A DNA stretch of 64,000 nucleotides. Origin: Pteria penguin. Taxonomy: Eukaryota > Mollusca > Bivalvia > Pterioida > Pteriidae. A program made the translations under genes and the position numbers. Shown piece by piece: positions 12,263 to 23,979 of this stretch (within the stretch, counting starts at the first letter, position 1; the number at the start of each line of letters is the position of its first letter). Below the pieces are notes generated by a model that saw only the letters and a list, made by a program, of their open reading frames with translations, was not told where the DNA came from and made no database searches. The stretch lies in the NCBI GenBank assembly GCA_035048485.1, contig CM068581.1, forward strand, positions 62,101,393-62,165,392, read 5' to 3'.

Positions 12263-12635
12263 CGTCGTAAATGTTTAGTGTTCATTCGTATAAGCACTAT
12301 CTCGCATCGTAGTAATACTGTAAAGTCGGTGATATAAGTGTGATGATATATGACATTTTATCTACGTGATGCCATGAAGTACCACGAAATTTACATGATT
12401 TCAATCCGTTTTAACACTACGTCGTTACTAACAGTGACATCGCTGCTTCAGGTCGTGTCCATTCTATTACACGGTATGCAGTACGTATACACAATGTGTA
12501 ATGTATCGTCGGGTAACCATGGTATGTCTTGCCGATTGAATAAGGTATTACTTACTACGACTTATTTATATTTAACTCACGACGCTTCTCTTTAACTTAT
12601 TGTGGTCAATAGGAATGAGACGGGATACCGGGAGT

Positions 12636-13280
12636 GTAATACACGTACCGTCAGACGGTGTAATACACGTACCGTCGGACAGTGTAATACACGTACTGTC
12701 AGGCGGTGTAATACACCTACCGTTAGTATGTGTAAAACACGTACCATCAGTCAGTGTAATACACCTACCGTCAAACGGTGTAATACACGTACCGTCAGCC
12801 GGTGTAATACACGTACCGTCGGACAGTGTAATACACGTACTGTCAGGCGGTGTAATACACCTACCATTAGTAGGTGTAAAACACGTACCGTCAGTCAGTG
12901 TAATACACCTACCGTCAAGCGGTGTAATACACGTACCGTCAGACGGTGTAATACACGTACAATCAGTCGGTGTAATACACGTACCGTCAGTCGGTGTAAT
13001 ACACTTACCGTTTGGCGGTGTAATACATGTACCGTCAGTCAGTGTAATACACGTACCGTCAGTCGGTGTAATACACTTACCGTTTGGCGGTGTAATACAT
13101 CTACCGTCAGTCAGTGTAATACACGTACCGTCAGTCGGCGTAATACACTTACCGTTTGGCGGTGTAATACACGTACCGTCTGTCGGTGTATTTCACGTAC
13201 CGTCAGTCAGTGAAATACAAGTACCGTCAGTCGTGTAATTTACGTACCGTTAGGCGGTGTTATACACGTGGTCGGTGTAA
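12636..13280. repeat. 24-bp minisatellite, ~27 copies
   Basis: The unit is GTGTAATACACGTACCGTCAGTCG with variants at the 3' third. 'GTGTAATACAC' is itself a short palindrome-like word. The unit is a multiple of three, giving two long repetitive open frames on plus; no gene evidence accompanies them. Confidence 0.95.
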
Positions 13281-14270
13281 CATAATAATAGCATAATAAT
13301 GAAAAAACGTTGAAATTTCATGGGTAAAATTATATTACCATTTCTACGACTGTGTCACGATTAAACAAGAGTGCAATACGATTGATTGACATGGCTTTTA
13401 ATTGAAGTAATAGTATTAGTAAAAGTCGTGGCTTGATGACGATACGTTGCAATTGTTTGAAACAGACATCCCTTCCGGCTTTCCTAGATATTTGTCTTCC
13501 TACGAACATACTACGACTCCTCACTACACGTATGTTCTTATTAAATCCCAAACCAATCGGGATTCCAAAACTGGCCACGTAGAGCAGATGTATGGCTAAT
13601 ATATACTGACTAGTGATTTCATTCTATTACATTCTGTAATATGGACCATGAGAGACAATCACTCAGACTGCACATTGTTACATTGGTTACTTATCAAACT
13701 GACCGCGAAATCCACCATTTCTTGGATAGTTTGCTCTTTTATCAATTAAAATGAAAATACCAGGGTAATGTTTAATGTTATCCTGTAATGAATGATTTAA
13801 ATACTATATACATGTGTTAAGAATTAGAGCAGGTTGTATTTATTGACAAGAAGGTAAAGCGATTGTTCCCTTTCTGATCGTGCAATAAAACTTTAGGTCA
13901 TGTGGTGACTGGTGAATTCCAGACGAAATACATGTAAATATGTCCGAATTCCGCCATGAAAACTTATCACTGTATGTATGTATGTATGTATGAAATGGCT
14001 GTAAATAGATTTCATTGGAGTCATTGGATACTATTTGAAATCAAGAATACAATGGTCTTGTAACAAAAGCGTTTTTTCACGCTCTATTTCCTCGCAGACG
14101 GTGTGCTAACCATTACTTGCAGCGGTGATATGTACAACATCATTTTCTTGGAAATTAAACATAGTAAATCACAATACGAAAGATGTGAAACACACTTCCC
14201 TTGCTTGTCTTAGTTTTGGAATGAAACTTTATAGTGTAATATTTATCCATATGTTAATAAATGGTTAATG

Positions 14271-14440
14271 GTTGGTTGGTTGATTGGTGTTTTACGTCGC
14301 TTTCAACAATATTTCAGTTATATCGCGACATGGAAGCAGGAGGTAACCAACCTCTTAAACATAGTGGCGCAATCCGGGAATCGAACCCGGATCGTCGGCG
14401 CCGCAAGCCAAGCGCTTAACCACTACACCAAGCCTGCCCC
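14271..14440 (-). mobile_element. tRNA-derived SINE, family 1
   Basis: On the minus strand it reads from GGGGCAGGCTTGGTGTAGTG through the B box to CGACGTAAAACACCAATCAA. It is nearly intact and very similar to the copies with target duplications. Confidence 0.88.
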
Positions 14441-15379
14441 TTAATAAATGATTAACAACTGTTCTGTAACATGGATTGCTCCCATGGATTGCTCCAGATC
14501 AATTTCGATCCGATACAAGAACAATTTGTTCTAAACAAGTAGTTCTAGATGACATTGGCAACCAGTAAAGGTACCTCTAGCGTGTGAATTTAAGCACAAT
14601 TATCATCAAATACTGGGTTACAACGTGATAAAACTCAACAATATGAAATATATTTTGTGTATTTAACTGAAAACAGCTTCTCTACGACCATCTTGGATGA
14701 AGTTTGACATTCTGTACATAACACGTCAGCTGATATGATTCAATTCTCAAAATCAGTGCGTTCCAGTTGCAGAATCGACCGGGTCAGCTGGAGCGATATC
14801 AAGGTATAACAATATTGATACATAGCATCAATTCGCCGGCAAAACCGAGTACTTATAAAAATGTTCGTTTCTTGTGATAAGAAGTCATTTCGATGCGTCG
14901 GTACCCAATATAACGATAGTGTAAGAGAGCAATTCAGTGCCTGTAATGCACTAATGTTTTCCTAATGTACGCAAAAGGATAAGAATAAACAAAATAAGTG
15001 ATAGCAACAACAAGAGGAAGAAATCAACCGACTAATCATTATATAAGGACGAATACAATAAATCCCGAATTAAACCTTACGCTAATTAACTTTAAGAGAG
15101 ATGTCATTAAATTTACAAAAAATGAATTGCGTAGAAATATAATGCGCTCTTTACTTCTTAAAAATTAAGTAAATGTTAATTATGCTTTTTCTTTTTATTT
15201 TCATGGTCGTTTATTTCCATTTCCTTCTTAGTAGCAGCGCTACATCATTATAGGGTGAACACAAAACATGACGAAACCAACTACTCATTAGATACCAAAA
15301 TACACGAGACCATAAGCCCTCCAAAAACAAAAAAAGTCAATATAATCACCGGCCTTCTGGCTGGCGATAATAAAATATA

Positions 15380-15560
15380 ACGATGGTTGAGCGTGTCTAC
15401 CCAGTACCTCATTCGGTAGATCTGCCTCTATCACACCGGCAGATTGTGAATTCGAATCCTAGTCTGGTCGTTAATTTTATTTCTCCACTGTTAATTTTAC
15501 CGAAATGAGACAGAGCCTTGGGTTCGAGTCTCGGCTCGGCAAGGTTTCGTCATTTCGTAG
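15380..15560 (+). repeat. Two adjacent decayed tRNA-like SINE heads
   Basis: Two B-box-like words occur in order (GAATTCGAATCC near 15448, GGTTCGAGTCTC near 15520), each with tRNA-like sequence before it. Followed by a (GGAT)n tract at 15588-15625. Confidence 0.4.
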
Positions 15561-15942
15561 TGATAGTAATGTGTGAAAGGAATATTTGGATGGATGGATG
15601 GATAAATGGATGAATGGATCCACAGATCTGATAACTACGTTACACGATGTACACTCACAAACCTCTGGAACCAAATGTGATTCCCGGGAGAAGTAGGCGA
15701 ATCCTGATTGCTTAAGTACAAAACTCGTAGAGACATAGAATGTGCTACAATGTAATATACATTTACATATAATGTACATGTAGAGGATTGCCATTGTAAT
15801 CGCAGTGTCTGATAGTGGTCAACGATGTCTAGCAATACCGTAACAAGTCCTGCCAGATACTTGGAAGAGGGAAGAGGCGACCAAAAACTTAAGGTTTAAA
15901 TAATAAAATTAAATATCGATGGTACATTATCATATTAAAACG

Positions 15943-16197
15943 GACAACACAAGGTACCGTATTCCTTTGAAAAGAACAACACAAAGGTACAGCAATACTT
16001 TGAAAGGAACAAAAAAGGTACGACATTACATTTAAAGATCAAGAGAATGAACCGATTTAAATTAAAAGAACAACATAAAAGTACAGTATTACTTCGAATA
16101 GAACAACACAAAGGTACATTATTACTTTGTAAAGAACAACACAAAAGTACATCATTACTTTGTAAAGAACAACACAAAGGTACCAGTTCACTTTGAA
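15943..16197. repeat. 33-bp tandem repeat, ~8 copies
   Basis: The unit is GAACAACACAAAGGTACA followed by GTATTACTTTGTAAA. Inner copies are diverged and outer copies on the right are close to identical. Confidence 0.9.
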
Positions 16198-16950
16198 AAG
16201 TTTATTCCATTACGTTTGTATTTTAAACAAAGATTATCATAATTCTAAAAGCTATCATCAATTAATTTCAATCTACATAAATAAAAACATTTCGTTTCTC
16301 TCAGCTCTCGTTGTGTTGATACTGTTTTCTTCTTCCTGGAATTCGCTCTGTCCTCTGACATCTATTTTTGTTTTGTAACGAGATTCTGAAATATGGTCAT
16401 TATATCTGCTATAAAAATAATACATTAACTTGTCTAAAGTATACTTAGTAAAAAATTCTTATAATATTCTGTTAAAATAGTATACTTGCTGAATCTTAAT
16501 GTTCACAATAGATTACAGATATAGACAATCAAGTGACTGAAATTATTTCAATCACAGTTGTTAAAAATTGCAGTGTGTATAAATGCATTACTCGTAATCT
16601 TAAATCATATGCTTGGAAAATAAATGAACAGTAGCAAAATAATTTTGACATTATTGTATGAATTGAAACTGATTTTTTTTATTTGTCATATATTATACAT
16701 GCGTATATATACACATATGTACACATATAAAGGTAACAACATATAGTAATCACATCACATAAGGGACATTCATGATAGTATAATGTTATGAAATATTCAT
16801 TTCACTACAAAGAAGTATTATTATACTTTTGATGTATTTATATCAGATTAAGTGGGAATACATGCAAAAACACATGACATACAAAAATACATGACATACA
16901 AAAAGACAACATACTTTCTTAAATCAAAGAATATTATGGCAGTACCATAA

Positions 16951-17100
16951 CCAGTGGCGGATTTAGAGGGGGTGCCCCCCCCCCTTTTTGATCACATATT
17001 TATTAGTAAAAATCCAGATTTTGCACCAAAATGGCTCAGAAGTTTGGCTAATACCCATTTGCCTCCATCCCCTTTTTTGGAAATCCTGGATCCGCCATTG
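16951..17100. mobile_element. hAT-like MITE
   Basis: The ends are CAGTGGCGGATTTAGAG and, inverted, CAATGGCGGATCCAGGA. The CAGTGGCGGAT start is typical of hAT-type non-autonomous elements. The element is 150 bp, with C and T tracts near the ends and no coding capacity. An exact 8-bp target duplication is not visible. Confidence 0.6.
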
Positions 17101-17565
17101 ATATCTAAGCATCAAGATACATTGATATATAGGTAAGATAAATTTTGTTAAGAAAATATCTAATGTTGTAATATTTTAGATTTATATTAACAAAATGTCA
17201 TGAAAAACTTTCCATATTTCATTAAATTTATCATATTTTCCTTTAATGACGTACCTCAGTTTTTAGTGGCATAGTAATCTTGAAGATATTTTTTTACATT
17301 TATTAAAAGTAACTGTTTTATTTGAAACTGAATTATATCTATTTATACAAAAGTCTAAAACCATATATGTTCATAAAACTGGTTTATCAACATTTTATAA
17401 TATATCGTAAATTAATAGTTTTGCAATATTTGTTGTTTTATATGCATATACTTGTATTTGTTCGGTATGGCTGACGAGTGTAATATACAAGGAACATAAT
17501 ACCAGATGTACACATGCCACTTACTGAACATAATATCGTATCAATATTTACGACTACATACCAAT

Positions 17566-20500
17566 TCATTGTTCGTTGAGTTTCGGTGAGACGTATCCAG
17601 ACGGGTGGGAGTCCTCCACTAGCTGACATCGAGAGGGAGGTACACTCTTGGGGAGAAAGTCCCCTTGGATGACAACGAACCCAGGCTCAATAATCTGATA
17701 ATAGACCATATTCCGATTTTGATAATTGCTGTCTTTTTGTCCGAGCTGATACATTTTGGCCTTGTTTTTCATAGTGACGTCATAACGCATGACATAGATT
17801 CATTATAACGTCACTATGAAAAACAACGCCAAAAGGTATTAGCTCGGACAAAAAGACAGCAATTATCAAAATCGGAATATGGTCTATTGAATTAATCAGT
17901 CAATTAATTATATTCTATGATAAATACTTGAGCAGGTGTAGATTTTGCTGTTTTCAAGAGGGAGAGTCTACTCTTCGATTGCAAAATCTGATATGAAAAT
18001 TAAAATGCTAAAAATAAGTATTATAAAAATAATATTTTTCGGTAAATTTTAAAGTTTTCTATTACCAAGTAGTTCAACTCCATGAATTTCTAATTTGATT
18101 ACTATGTGCATATGTTTTGATAATATCCAAAATCATATCACTCGGTCAAAGCGGGTCAAGTAATCTTACCGGGGTAAGTGCACTCCCATCGTCCCGATTC
18201 CAAATAAAGTTAACCCTACCACGAAACGGAACTACGTAACGAGAGGCAGACTATGAAATGGGACTGAACTCACAGAACAACATGTCGGGGCTTTAGACTG
18301 CACGAAGAGAACCAGAATATGGATGAACAAGAGGCCCAAGTGGGCCTTTATGGCTCACCGGAGCACAACTTGCTAATTCACAAACAAAAGACAGTTCAAT
18401 TTTGGTAGAAGTTGGTTGGTTGGTTGATTGGTGTTTTACGTCGCTTAATCAGCAGTTAATTAGAAGTCGAAGATGTATCAGCCAATCAGAACACTTGGCG
18501 TTCATCTTTGATGATGGCTCGGGTCGAAAAACACAAACTGGATAAAGGACTTTAATTACTTACCCCTTATGAGAATCAAACCACAAAGTAAAATTGCATA
18601 AAAGAATCAAACCACGAACTGGGACTGCATAATAAGAACCAACTATGGACTTGATTGCATACAGACTATACAGTGTTAAAAAGATCAGGAACGGGAACTG
18701 TATAACGAAGACCAGACCTCGGGTTTTTGTTACTGTCCAAAGAGAACCAGATCTGAGAACATGATTGCACAATGAATGAGAACCAGATCGCAAACTTTAT
18801 GGCTAACTAAATATAAAGAAAATAAGGCCACAGATTGGGAGTGAATGGAAAAAGGAAAACATGAAAAAAACACCCCCTAAGAACCTCAAGCCAAACACAG
18901 AAACAAAAGCAGAAAAAACCAATAGTCCTCCCACCTAAATTAATTTAAAAAATACATAAATATAGAAAAAAATAAACAAATCCAAACAAACATTCAAAAG
19001 AATAAATCAACAACAACACCCCCCCCCCAAAAAAAAAAAACAACAAAAAACCCCAAACAAATAAACAAAAAAAATAAAACGAAATTAAAAAAAAACCCCA
19101 AACAAACAAACATAAAAATACAAAACCCAAACAAACTGATAACGGACTGGGATTACCCAAAGAAAACCATGTCATGGATCGTGACTGGATGGAAAGAACC
19201 TGACAACGGATTGGGACTACCCAAAGAGAACCAGGCCATGACGTTGGTACTGGTAACGTGTTATATAACCAGATTTGAAGACATTTTAGGTACTAATTTA
19301 TACACACCATGTCTGAGCTGGTAGTAGTGAGTTTGCCGTTGCTTGGCTCGTCTCCTAGACCTGTTTCATTCATGTACATGGTATCCGTGTCTGTGGAGAG
19401 TGAGGACACAGAGGAGGGAGATGACGCAGGCGCTATAGGAGATGTAAAGCCGTACTGAAATCCCAACAGTATAAAGTGATTAAAAAGGGGGTTGTGATTC
19501 TTGCTCTTCGTAAAGCCAAGATAAATGCACGTACATGGTGATGGTACTGTCTGATGCATAGCACAGGAATTTAAACTTACATGTATGCAACGAACTCATC
19601 GAAGCACTGCCACGTGCCACGCCCACTGCAACACGGAACCTCGGTGTTTAGTGCCTCATCCAGAAGACAGTACACCGACGAACCATCGATGGGAATCGAA
19701 CTCTCATCTTTATCTGATTATCGATTAAAAAGATGCAAAGAGTATACGATATGCCAGTGACACTATTAACAATTTCATTATAAAATGGGTGTTCGGGGGA
19801 ATGCCTGCTATTCAGTTTTCAACAGTGAGTAGTACCAAACAGACAGACGAACGCCGGACAAGGTAATTCGTATATATTTGGTTATTTCGCAGGTGACGGA
19901 CTATGGACAAAGTTATCCCTGTATGTGGCGTTATTTCGCAGGCGACGGACTCTCAGTGGACAAAATGATTTCTATATGCCCTTTGTTTCGACGCAATAAA
20001 AGTGTAGCAAGTTGATTGGTGTTTCATGTCACTTTCTATAATTTTCCGGTTATATCAAGACAAGGAAGCATGAGGTAACCAATCTCTTAAATATAGCTGC
20101 GCAACCCATGAATCGAACCAGGATCTCTTGCAACGCGAGCAAAATGCTTAACCACTGCACAAGCATGTTCCTCGGAATACAAAGCCATGCATGTATAAGC
20201 TTTACCGGATACAAAAAAGTACATGTATCATTCGCATTGGCAAATAAAATAGCTTCAGTCAACAGTCTTAGTCAAAGACATGTGTGCAAACAATACATAG
20301 ACGGTCTGATAATTCTGATTGCTTTAACATTTCAAATCCGAAGCCTGAATTTAATTTTATTCCTTTAGAAAAGATGAGATTTATACAAAGACAGCACAAA
20401 TACCTACATGGGAAATTTACTGTGTTCGTTAATCCTAGATTTCAATATCAATTTTTTGCCATCAATCAATCAAATCAATCGTTTGCTATTCAATATCAAA

Positions 20501-23183
20501 ATCGATCAATATCGATTTCAATGTACTTTTTTAAAAAACTTTTTATAAAGTCGGGCCTAAAATGTAAGTCGGTCTGATTACTGATGGAGGAGACATAATT
20601 ATTTTAGACTAATGACAGTGCAGGTACATACCCTGTGTATATCTCGGGTGTTGTCTTTGGATGATGAAGTTGACCACGTGTTTGTTTCCTTTCGTACCTG
20701 TCTATATACGTCGCGCTTCATATGTTCGGTGCGTCTCTGTTCTTTAGTATTTTCTTCTTCTACACTTCCAACTGTTAACGTTGGCGACATTCGGGTTGTA
20801 TCGAATGATATCGTCGCTGGTTTGACGTATATCACTCTCCATGGGCAAGCCTCCAGACTCCTTCGGAACTCCTCTTCTGGGGTGCAGGCGGAAATTTTCT
20901 CTGGCTGTCAAAATAGCATTTATATTTTTAACCGATATTAGAAATGAAAGATTATTTAAAACACATTTGAGCATGGTTAAATGCTTCGGAATCCAGGTTC
21001 GATTCCGAAAATGGCACCATTATCTATAAAAAGTTGGTACATTTGTAACCAACTATTTTCAAGTCGCGACATGACTGGTAAAAGCAATGTAAAACTTTAA
21101 TCAGCCAACAAGCTAAAACACATATTCTTGAATTCATTTATTTCTGTAAATCCCCTGTTCATCGTAGAAAATTTAAATTGTACAGGATTCTTCGCGGTAA
21201 TATGCTTTAATTATTTAATTTTAAGAAAGAACTTGAAATTGGAAATGACACTTTTTTCCAAAAATTATTTTCAGGGGGACAGACCCTTAAAGTGACATAG
21301 GATAGATTAACACTTTAAGATTATCGTCAATGGGGATGTTTTACCAGACATTTTCATTATAAGATACGTTACCTTTTTAAACCTGGTAAACACTGATTGA
21401 GAACCAGAAGATTTGCCGTTAATAACGGACTCCGACATTTGTCGGTATTTTCCACTCTGTGTTTCCTGCTCTATCTTCTTTGACACTAATATTCCTCCTG
21501 AACCAACTGACTGCACCTGTGTATTACAATATTTCACACTTGTATACATCTTACAAATCAACATAATTTTCTGACGAGTCATTATAACATTTGACAAGTC
21601 GACATAACATATGATAAGTCGACATAACATAAGGCAAGTCGATATAACATCTAAAAAGTCGACTTAACATCTGACAAATCGACATAACATATGGCAAGTC
21701 GACATAATATCTAACAAGTCGATATAACGTCTGACAAGTCGACATGAAATATGACACGTCAACATAACATTTGACAAATCGACATAACATTTGACAAGTC
21801 CCCATAACTTTCTGACAAGTGGGTGCCAGAGATACGCCACCAAAGATTTGGAAACAAGTATTTTAATTAATCATATCTGCAAGGTCGACATTTTTGTTTT
21901 TTCTGTTTTTTATGTTTATTTTATTCAACATTCTATATTTTTCCTTTACTATAATTCCATAAAGCTAAAATATGTCAGTTTATTCCCTTTCACGACTCTT
22001 TTAAAATGTCTTACATATTTGTTCTCTGAATTTCTTTGTTCATCTTGGAGAGTTGGAATAGAAAATATATTTTCTTCTGAAATCTCTCCTTCAGGAAACA
22101 ATGGATTAATGTTCTGAAATTATAATAAAAAATATTTCAGAGCTTTTTACTTCTCTCTTTCCATCCCAACCTTTGTTTTCCATTTCCTCCCAAGCCGATG
22201 TGACTCCTGCCAGTCATATCTTGTTTTAGTCTTATTTCTATATACAGTAACATGCACATTTAATAATATTTAAACATCTTTCATAATAAGAAAACAGTTA
22301 TCCTCATTGTTATAATAAATATGTAGTTAGTAAATTCACGAGGATAACTTCTAGAGAACTGAATTTCTTTTTAAATAGTATATTGATCGAGAAAAAATAA
22401 TTGATAACACAAAAGATTAATAATTACTATATTCTTAAACCTACCATATGAATAGGTTTCATTCTCAGTTTAATATTTACCTGATCCTCTTTCCCGTGTT
22501 CTCCTTTTCCATCCGGGCACATGAATAAGTTGTTTCCACGATCCAATACCGCTAAATCATGTCCTATTGGAACGTCACCAAGACCTGTTAAACTGACCTT
22601 TCACAGAAAAAGGAATTGAGAATTATAAGAAAATTTTATCATTTGAATTGATCTATTTAGTTTTTATCGTTTTACAAATTCAACAGCATGAACTGTTTTA
22701 CATTTATATCTCCAGAGGTGAGAATTATGCACGGCATTGGCAGTCATTTAGAGGAAGTTTTCAGTGTGTCATGCAGTACCTTGACAATTTCTCTCGATTT
22801 TGTGATGAAGATGTCATCTGTCAAATCCTCTTCTTTATCATCTTTTGAAGGAGACGTATTGGAAACACATTTTTTATTTCGTTCCTTTTTCTTGGGAATA
22901 AAAAAAAAATAGAATTTATAAAATTGGTAAAAAAATTAATTTCAAAGGATTGTTTACTTTTTCGTTGTTTATTTTTTTATTGTTTACCAGTTAGTCTGTG
23001 TTCATGAATTTAATAGAGGATTTAGCTAATAATCAGGCAATGTACTGCCGACCACATAAGGTTTTCCTTATTTTACACCTTATGACGTCATCGTCAACCT
23101 ATAAGGATTACCTTGTATTTCTTTTCCTTCGCTGGCTGCCATGTATCCTCCTTTGTCAAATCCATAACATTTGAGCTTTCCAT
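17566..23183 (-). CDS. Unrecognised 330-residue hydrophilic protein, seven phase-0 exons
   Basis: Coding exons in gene order are 23183-23112, 22890-22780, 22597-22481, 21516-21373, 20904-20632, 19454-19308 and 17694-17566. All begin and end in phase 0 with AG/GT borders, and together they read MESSNVMDLTKED... to ...YVSPKLNEQ and a stop. The acceptor of the first listed exon is at 23214, so a 5' non-coding exon may exist upstream; the ATG has a good context (ACGATGG). No signal peptide or membrane helix is visible. The N-terminus is Lys/Asp/Glu-rich; exon 3 has a compact segment 'GHDLAVLDRGNNLFMC'; exon 5 is charged; exon 6 is a Ser/Thr/Pro tract containing 'YMNE', a YxN form that can bind GRB2-type SH2 domains when phosphorylated; the tail has 'GYVSP'. 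I do not recognise the family. A cytosolic scaffold or adaptor is conceivable but unproven. Seven consecutive phase matches make a real gene likely. The last acceptor is the weakest point. Confidence 0.7.
17701..17887. mobile_element. Foldback MITE, 187-bp near-perfect palindrome
   Basis: The left arm starts ATAGACCATATTCCG and the right arm ends CGGAATATGGTCTAT. The arms (about 85 bp each) match almost base for base, including 'GACAGCAATTATCAAAATC' and 'TTTTTCATAGTGACGT' with its complement, around a loop of about 30 bp. There is no coding capacity. The left end lies 4 bp from the acceptor AG of the last exon of the unrecognised gene. Confidence 0.85.
18327..18370 (+). repeat. Dispersed 'AAGAGGCCC' repeat fragment
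   Basis: 'CAAGAGGCCCAAGTGGGCC' followed by TTTATGGCTCACC is the conserved start of a dispersed repeat I associate with bivalve genomes. A related fragment, 'CAAGAGGCCATGACGGG', begins at 63959 and runs off the window end. Confidence 0.5.
18411..18450 (-). mobile_element. Tail fragment of SINE family 1
   Basis: Only the tail block (GGTTGATTGGTGTTTTACG) remains, followed by unrelated sequence. Confidence 0.6.
19590..19725 (-). mobile_element. Partial SINE, family 2-like
   Basis: On plus, 'CCTCGGTGTTTAGTGCCTCA' and 'GGGAATCGAACTCTCATC' correspond to the body and B box of family 2 in reverse. The tail end is missing. It lies just beyond the acceptor of exon 6 of the unrecognised gene. Confidence 0.5.
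20009..20173 (-). mobile_element. tRNA-derived SINE, family 1, older copy
   Basis: Body and tail (GTTGATTGGTGTTTCATGTC on the plus strand) are recognisable; the tRNA-like head is degraded. It lies in the intron between exons 5 and 6 of the unrecognised gene. Confidence 0.75.
21580..21805. repeat. 20-bp satellite, ~11 copies
   Basis: The unit is ATAACATCTGACAAGTCGAC with variants. It lies between exons 3 and 4 of the unrecognised gene, about 65 bp upstream of the exon 4 acceptor. Frames on minus remain open but are out of the gene. Confidence 0.93.
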
Positions 23184-23979
23184 CGTAAAACAGCGCGTCG
23201 TCAAGTTGAGTGATCTAAAAGCTCATGCATTATCAATGACGTCATAGATTCACACCGTCACATGACAATCGGGTATTTTCTGACGTTTCCGAGTTGAGGA
23301 TGCACGTAAGTGTAAACTCTACGTTCTGGCGTTTTAGCTATGCGTAATGATTTTCTTTCCCTATGATGTCCGCATCTTTGTGGGAAGCATATGAGTAATA
23401 TGTCATTATTTTGGTACATTATCATGATTATAATTTGAGTGTTAGGAGAGGGGGGGGGGGGGGGGGTAATTTACATTTTTATATTGCACATGTATAACTA
23501 CTTCTGCTAAAGCAATTACTCATCATGTCCTGTTTTCCATTTACCAATTTTCAGTTAGCACGTACATGTAAAAGGTATGAGAAGGTAGTATTTTAAATTC
23601 GTATCAGCTTTTTCCGATTTGACATCTCTTGTTATGCACCTCATATATATTCCCAGGCATGCGGTTTCATAGCAAAACAATACCAAAAGATATTGACATA
23701 AACGACATACATTTAACCTTCTTGGCGAGGTGTTTAGCTGAGATAATCAAATATTTTGAAATATTTCTGTGCGATTTTAAAATACTGAAATCTTTGTCAA
23801 TATTTAACGATATCTTCCTTTCCGTCTGCTTTTATGCGCCATAGCTTATTTCGCTTTTCAACGGTATTAAATGTATCATCACATTATTTTTTATTGTAGA
23901 TATATTGTAATTCTCAAAAATACCATTCTGTATACATACTTTTTAAACAACCAATGAATACTCTTGCTTTCAAAAGTAT

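Larger units (their letters stand above)
13281..17300. other. Intergenic between MOLO-1-like gene and gene 2
   Basis: Holds SINEs, the 33-bp array, the hAT-like MITE and short TGTA/GGAT tracts. The minus frame at 13330-13578 is open, but no splice sites or family features support it. AATAAA words on minus near 17298 and 17315 are candidate polyadenylation signals for gene 2. Confidence 0.4.
18230..19240. repeat. Degenerate ~38-bp repeats plus A/C-rich low-complexity block
   Basis: Words such as GAACCAGAT, GGACTGCATAA and AACGGGACTG recur with loose 35-40 bp spacing through 18230-18800 and again at 19135-19225. Between them (18950-19140) lies A-rich sequence with short C tracts, like the block at 7.2 kb. 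All of this is the last intron of the unrecognised gene. Confidence 0.55.

Noticed and set aside
11702..12297. Minus-strand open frames of 129-176 codons
   Set aside because: They arise from the stop-free 41-bp minisatellite.
12600..13238. Two plus-strand frames of over 200 codons
   Set aside because: They are the 24-bp minisatellite read in two frames; the repetitive peptide has no known family and there is no gene context.
12636..13280. CRISPR-like regular array
   Set aside because: The repeats are head-to-tail without unique spacers, and the genome is eukaryotic.
13330..13578. Minus-strand frame of 82 codons
   Set aside because: No signal peptide, usable splice phase or recognisable motif; not needed for the MOLO-1-like gene, whose first exon is at 11640-11535.
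14340..14440. tRNA gene on minus strand
   Set aside because: The tRNA-like head is the 5' part of a dispersed SINE with a conserved body and tail; the same applies at 25.17, 32.09 and 56.41 kb.
23112..23214. Alternative frame of exon 1 of gene 2 (ITQLDDALFYDGKLKCYGF...)
   Set aside because: It is open too, but it ends in phase 1 and does not join the phase-0 exons that follow.
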